Assembly (NCBI GenBank): GCA_911728455.2
Contig: OU452232.1
Location: 3,604,501 to 3,668,500 of the forward strand
From: Marthasterias glacialis
Taxonomy: Eukaryota > Echinodermata > Asteroidea > Forcipulatida > Asteriidae
Reading direction: 5' to 3'
DNA length: 64,000 nt
Shown: piece by piece, positions 60,701 to 64,000 of the stretch
How positions within the stretch are numbered: position 1 is the first letter of the stretch
How the letters are laid out: every line of letters begins with the position of its first letter
Translations under genes and position numbers: made by a program
The notes under the pieces: generated by a model
Seen by the model: the letters and a program-made list of their open reading frames with translations, nothing else
The model's database searches: none
Told to the model about the DNA's origin: nothing

Positions 60701-63700
60701 CATGTGCTTTTGACATGGAGTTGAAACTCCACATCAAGGAAAGTGTAAGTGTAAAGTGGTGCAAGGAGCTGTATCTTAGCATAAGAGAACCTCCAAGCTG
60801 GCAAGTGTTGTATCCAGGCTTCTGTTGTGAAATGAAAATGCGCTCGATGAATCAGATCAAACACTACCTCACCTTGCCCCTCGTTGAACTTCCACAGGCC
60901 AAAAATATGCTGATGTCCTGGTTGTATGTTCACTCCTTCGTAGAACTGGATATCAAATACAGTCTGTGCCCTGTGCCAGATCCGTAGTTCGTCAAAACTG
61001 CAAAGGAGGGTTTTAGACACAGGAGGTGGTGATGTGTTGCTTGTACCTGGCTGCCATGCCCCAATCACTAGCCTACCACCTGGTATGAAGAGATCAATGT
61101 TTGTGCTGAACGCATATGCTGCTTGGAGAATGTTACCAAGTGAATCCACCAGGTATACCTCTATCCTGTGGAGTGTGCGCTTCCAAACTACCGAGACTTG
61201 ATTCCAAATATTTGTTTCAGGAATGAGAGCTGTATCAAAGCTTTCTCCATCTATTGATACATGGATGGTTCCATGATAAATGTAAACGGTAAAGGATGAT
61301 ATGGTGCTGTATGAGAGAATGATTCCTTCATCATCCTGGGCTTGGATCAGGAACTCGATGGTTACATCGGTTGCTTCAGTGAAGACGTCATTCAGAACAT
61401 CGGAGGACAGGTAGCTACCATCAAGATATAGACAGAACTCAGCCCCAGTTGGGTCTCTTTCTTCATAGTGTCCACCTTTCCCGAATAACGGTATGAACAA
61501 GCTGTCGCTTGGCTGTACAACCCAAAGGTTATTGTCCCTGATGAAAATTACATCTGTGATATCGTTAATCGAATTTGCATCACATGAGCCACAGATGCCC
61601 TCTGATTGATCGCAGTGTGTTGAGGGTATTAGCATAAGCAGGTTCAGCGAGCGTTCAATGACACGAAATCTGATACGTAAATTTGAGCCACTCTTCAGTG
61701 AGTAGTCTAATGATGACATATGCTCTAAGACAAAACTTCCCACACTAACAGACAGATCATTGTATGAGATTTTCTGTTCATTATGCCATATCATCACACG
61801 ACTGTCTCTAGTATAATTGGTCCTAACAACAACTGTTTCTCCATTGTACCGTATGGCGAAGGCTGTGACACAGGAGGACTGATTATAACAAGGGAGAATC
61901 CTGACCTGGATTGTGAAGTCTGTAGATGGGTCTTGGGTTACGTAAAACTCACCAAACTCTTTGAAGTCAAATTGGGTCCCATCAAAATTGACAAAATGCC
62001 CCTGTCCAAACATGTTACAAACTGGAACTGTTGCGTTTGGTTCATTGTCTGTTTCACTTGTTAAACACTCAGACCCAGTCCATCCTGGTCTGCACTCTGT
62101 GCAGTTACTTGCTTCTGACCAGGTGGTTTCACAGCTGCACAGCCCTGTTTCCTGGACACAAACTCCATGTAGATTACAAGGTGAGGCCGTTCCACCAGGG
62201 CACGGCGAAGAGCAAGTGTCTCCCCAGTGTGCCTCATCGCAGGTGCACCTCCCACTGTTCATGTCAACTGTCCCAAAAATGCATTCTTTCTTTTCACACT
62301 CAAGCTCAAGAGATTGGAGAGAATTGCTGATGTTCTTGCAGAGGTTATCGAGTGGGGAGGAGGATAGGTTTAGAGCCACTTTGCAGTAGGATGAGAATGC
62401 TTCAACTGATGGTGCTGCAGAAGACAGTCCCTTGTCAACAACATAATCCATTAAACACACCTGGTAAAAGTATGCTCCAAGTGCTGGCCCGAGATCTTGA
62501 CATTCTAGAGCAATTTGACTTTCTAAAAACAGCTCTCTGCACTGTTTTTCAGCAGCAAGTCTATCTTTGTCACCACTGAATTTGTTGTAAACCTTTTTGA
62601 CATAGTCGTAACCACTGGAGCTTGGTGCAGGATCCAACGGCGCACCAGCTAGAGACCAAACAGGTCCCCCGACTTCAAGTATGTAGAGGTTATTTTCGTG
62701 GATGAGATCTTCCACAATGTTTCCATGTCCTGCAGACATCTTCCACAGAGCAACTAGGTCAGGTGCATCTGGCTGTACATTAAATGCTGAACTCTGCCAT
62801 ACCGTCAATATATCAGAGGTGTGCGCCCAGATCCTCAACTCATCCATGTAACCGACAAACTCTGTCAGTGGAGGCTGTTCCATAGAGGGGTCTCGACCTG
62901 GCTGCCATCGACCTAATGCAAGTGTGCCGCCAGTTTTGAAAATGTGGCTGCTGATCTCAAAAGAAGAGCTCCTCAGGCCTCCAGCATGATTGATGTAATA
63001 CAGAGTGCAGTGTCCTGTTGTATGATAATACATAAAGGATACAAATCCCCATTCTTGAGTTTCTGTTACGATTCCTGTGTCAAAGATTACATCAGCATAA
63101 TGCACCTTAAGTGAATTGTCATTTGTGATAGCGAAAGAGTGTTCACTAAGGTATGATACAAGGGTACCTCCTTGGATAGTGGGATCTTCTCCTCGGAGGA
63201 TGAATTCTATGGTGATGTCAGATGCAGTCTCAAAGATACTGACAAAAGGTTCACTGATGCAAGCTGTGCCATTGAAGAACAGTGCATTTCCAGATGGTTG
63301 GATTTCACGGTTTTCCTTGTATCCTTCATACTCGTATACAAACTGTGTAAGCTCCGATATGGGAATGGTGCAGAATGCTGCAAATGGTCCATTGATGATA
63401 TCATACGTGATGTTGGCAAGTGAAACAAAGTTGTCCTCTCCTATTTGGAAATCATTGTCCGTGTTGTTATCACAGCTTCCAGCAAAAGTGCCTTCTGCCA
63501 CTCTGCAAAGGTCTTGCGGAACAACCAGCTGCAAGTTGATGTAACGGTCTTGGATTGATATGGTTACCTCGCTTGCCCCTTCTTTAGATATGATGTATGT
63601 GGTCGGTGACGTCTTAGTAAGAGTGTGCCCTGTGGAAAAACGAATTGGCTGGTCATAGATCAACACCTCTCCCGCAATAAAAACAAGATGGTCAGATCCT

Positions 63701-64000
63701 GGCTCAAAAGGTACCCTAAAGCTCAAATCAAGCCCAGTTAAAACCTCTCGCTTTCTGCGTCTACTCGTTGGGTACAACTGCATCCAGAGGTTGGTGATGC
63801 ACACAACACCTTCTCCACAAGGGACTTGCCGAACATAAACTGACATATCCGAAGTGCTTGAAAAGGTGAACTCTCCTTGGGCTTCCATGTTGTATGCCAT
63901 TCCATCAAACATCAAGTAGTGTCCGTAGCTGAAAAATGATGCCACAGCAGTTTTTCCGACAGCAGCTTGCTCAGTGACAGCAGTAGTGCAGTCGACTCCA
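44431..64000 (-). CDS. Giant single-pass membrane protein, VWD/LamG/C8-like/EGF repeats (5' end beyond window)
   Basis: Exons in the window: 64000(open)-58150, 57341-56377, 56074-55977, 55277-54926, 53596-44431, with GT-AG borders and matching phases; 5476 residues plus stop are inside. The protein is eight repeats of one order: a VWD-like domain (TLFDG start; GLCGPC end in several copies), a LamG/concanavalin-like domain (GxLVSY, LGxWQP, FVGxxDELRIW, LWKFxEG), a C8-like cysteine-helical domain (CxxL...C...YY..C...YC, then DWPA..LCN) and an EGF-like block (GYWG..C..CPGG...PC..HG.C...GWxGxDC). Repeat 8 lacks EGF and leads into one transmembrane helix and a cytoplasmic tail. Many N-x-S/T sites fit an extracellular stalk. 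Likely role, by inference: a very large adhesion or matrix receptor. I know no named protein with this architecture. The frame stays open to the window edge, so the N-terminus and signal peptide are missing. Confidence 0.9.
45715..47320 (-). other. Giant protein module 8, degenerate and EGF-less
   Basis: VWD-like about 47310-46850 keeps the start (TTLDGASFHF) but lacks the usual GLCG-type end. LamG-like about 46680-46060 is divergent (FHLGQHI, LLHLKEY). C8-like about 45935-45715 (FYYEACLSDV, then FCGFYEFC). No EGF follows; the membrane helix is about 10 residues downstream. Confidence 0.75.
47370..49255 (-). other. Giant protein module 7
   Basis: VWD-like about 49250-48780 (LVTFGG; ends GLLASC), LamG-like about 48600-48000 (LVLGQWYS, AIDEIRIWNR, LWKFNEG), C8-like about 47900-47665 (HYIQCLHDI, DEWPAWYLCN) and EGF-like about 47625-47370 (GYWGKEC, CPGGELSPC, GWFGTDC). 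Confidence 0.8.
49310..51145 (-). other. Giant protein module 6
   Basis: VWD-like about 51140-50690 (YTLFDG; ends GLLGNC), LamG-like about 50530-49940 (LSVGQWLPS, ELDELRIWG), C8-like about 49800-49550 (FYILSCLHNV, EYCQV) and EGF-like about 49520-49310 (GYWGERC, CPGGLITPC, NWLGDDC). Confidence 0.8.
51190..53090 (-). other. Giant protein module 5
   Basis: VWD-like about 53085-52660 with altered start (ITTLSGFTF) and end (GGCCN, not GLCG), LamG-like about 52385-51800 (LGSWQPAW, QIDDFRVWNQ, WPFDEGEG), C8-like about 51660-51440 (MYFTLCLRQV, WPALPLC) and EGF-like about 51395-51190 (GFYGEQC, CPGGSITPC, GWHGHDC). Confidence 0.8.
53597..54925 (-). other. Intron of the giant gene (1.3 kb)
   Basis: Donor GTGAGT at 54925-54920, acceptor TTTCTGCAG ending 53597. 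AT-rich; nothing recognised beyond two copies of a TAGATACAACACATA-like unit near 54210-54245. Confidence 0.8.
55000..55190 (-). other. Natural Gly/Ser linker in module 4
   Basis: In exon 55277-54926, after SAPEWQPSDAPI, about 55 residues are almost only Gly and Ser (runs of GGGG and GGGGS), followed by PSVPDWLDDFC of the C8-like domain. The other modules join LamG to C8-like with an ordinary short spacer. The coding strand is G-rich, so G-quadruplex formation and length variation are plausible. Confidence 0.9.
55278..55976 (-). other. Intron of the giant gene (0.7 kb)
   Basis: Donor GTAAGC at 55976-55971, acceptor CCTACAG ending 55278. Contains the reverse SINE body fragment near 55440-55680. 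Confidence 0.8.
55440..55680 (-). repeat. SINE body fragment in an intron of the giant gene
   Basis: GATAAGTGTACTCGGTTCTT and TTTAAGTCCCACCCGAAGG match, in reverse, the body of the 27431-27730 SINE (AAGAACCCAGTTACAC, GGGACGTAAAG). Lies in the intron between 55277 and 55977. Confidence 0.5.
57342..58149 (-). other. Intron of the giant gene (0.8 kb)
   Basis: Donor GTAATA at 58149-58144, acceptor CCATACAG ending 57342. It cuts the VWD-like domain of module 4 in phase 0. No other gene is seen inside. Confidence 0.8.
58290..60180 (-). other. Giant protein module 3
   Basis: VWD-like about 60175-59735 (FYTLFDG; ends GLCGPC), LamG-like about 59510-58950 (MGIGTWQLP, FVGYVDTICFWGR), C8-like about 58780-58560 (YYYIACLADI, DDWPAQLLCN) and EGF-like about 58535-58290 (GYWGVEC, CPGGGPQDPC, GWTGAEC). 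LamG-VWD spacing matches the other modules. Confidence 0.8.
60215..62025 (-). other. Giant protein module 2
   Basis: VWD-like about 62020-61590 (GHFVNFDG; ends EGICGSC), LamG-like about 61440-60865 (LVIGAWQPG, SFDELRIWHR, GLWKFNEG), C8-like about 60715-60490 (YYLVSCIRDY, WPARWLCN) and EGF-like about 60455-60215 (GYWGSSC, CPGGYLSQC, GWKGEDC). Confidence 0.8.
62070..63999 (-). other. Giant protein module 1
   Basis: An EGF end (VDC) at the window edge, then VWD-like about 63945-63460 (GHYLMFDG; ends GTFAGSCDNN), LamG-like about 63290-62725 (DELRIW, ALWKMSAG), C8-like about 62555-62335 (CRELFLES, FYQVCLMDY) and EGF-like about 62300-62070 (CPGGTASPC, GWTGSEC). The VWD part contains a dibasic RRRKR sequence. 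Boundaries are approximate. Confidence 0.8.

Overview
The window looks like nuclear DNA of an invertebrate deuterostome, most likely an echinoderm (sea-star-like). Genes have many GT-AG introns. Intergenic and intronic DNA is AT-rich and full of tRNA-derived SINE copies, small inverted-repeat (MITE-like) elements and minisatellites. The largest protein mixes VWD, laminin-G-like, C8-like and EGF modules in a way typical of ambulacrarian extracellular proteins. No species can be fixed from the sequence alone.

Three genes are well supported, all on the minus strand. (1) 3963-31560 is a complete Argonaute (AGO-clade) gene. I joined 19 coding exons by hand with matching phases into an 883-residue protein (N, PAZ, MID and PIWI domains, intact D-E-D-H slicer tetrad); a short upstream 5' exon may be missing. 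Its introns carry most of the repeats. One of them holds a tandem array of copies of the end of the preceding exon together with its splice donor. (2) 39468-41494 is a small three-exon gene for a 126-residue secreted protein with one ten-cysteine VWC domain. (3) 44431 to beyond 64000 is the C-terminal part (at least 5476 residues) of a giant single-pass membrane protein. It is built of eight repeats of VWD-like, LamG-like, C8-like and EGF-like modules, then one transmembrane helix and a cytoplasmic tail of about 390 residues with PPPY, two DPF motifs and a class I PDZ ligand at the C-terminus. It lies almost entirely in two huge exons (9.2 kb and more than 5.8 kb); the small introns all fall in module 4, which also has a unique Gly/Ser linker.

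Layout: 1-3962 AGO 3' flank with hairpins and a SINE; 3963-31560 AGO; 31561-39467 repeat-rich spacer with an 817-bp foldback element just upstream of the first AGO coding exon seen; 39468-41494 VWC gene; 42027-42541 a weak plus-strand candidate exon for a type II membrane protein; 42542-44430 spacer or 3' UTR; 44431-64000 giant receptor, continuing off the right edge. The three genes have no obvious common pathway: AGO is intracellular small-RNA silencing, the other two are extracellular or adhesive. The main candidate for something undescribed is the giant receptor. The AGO intron array and the foldback element next to AGO are secondary.
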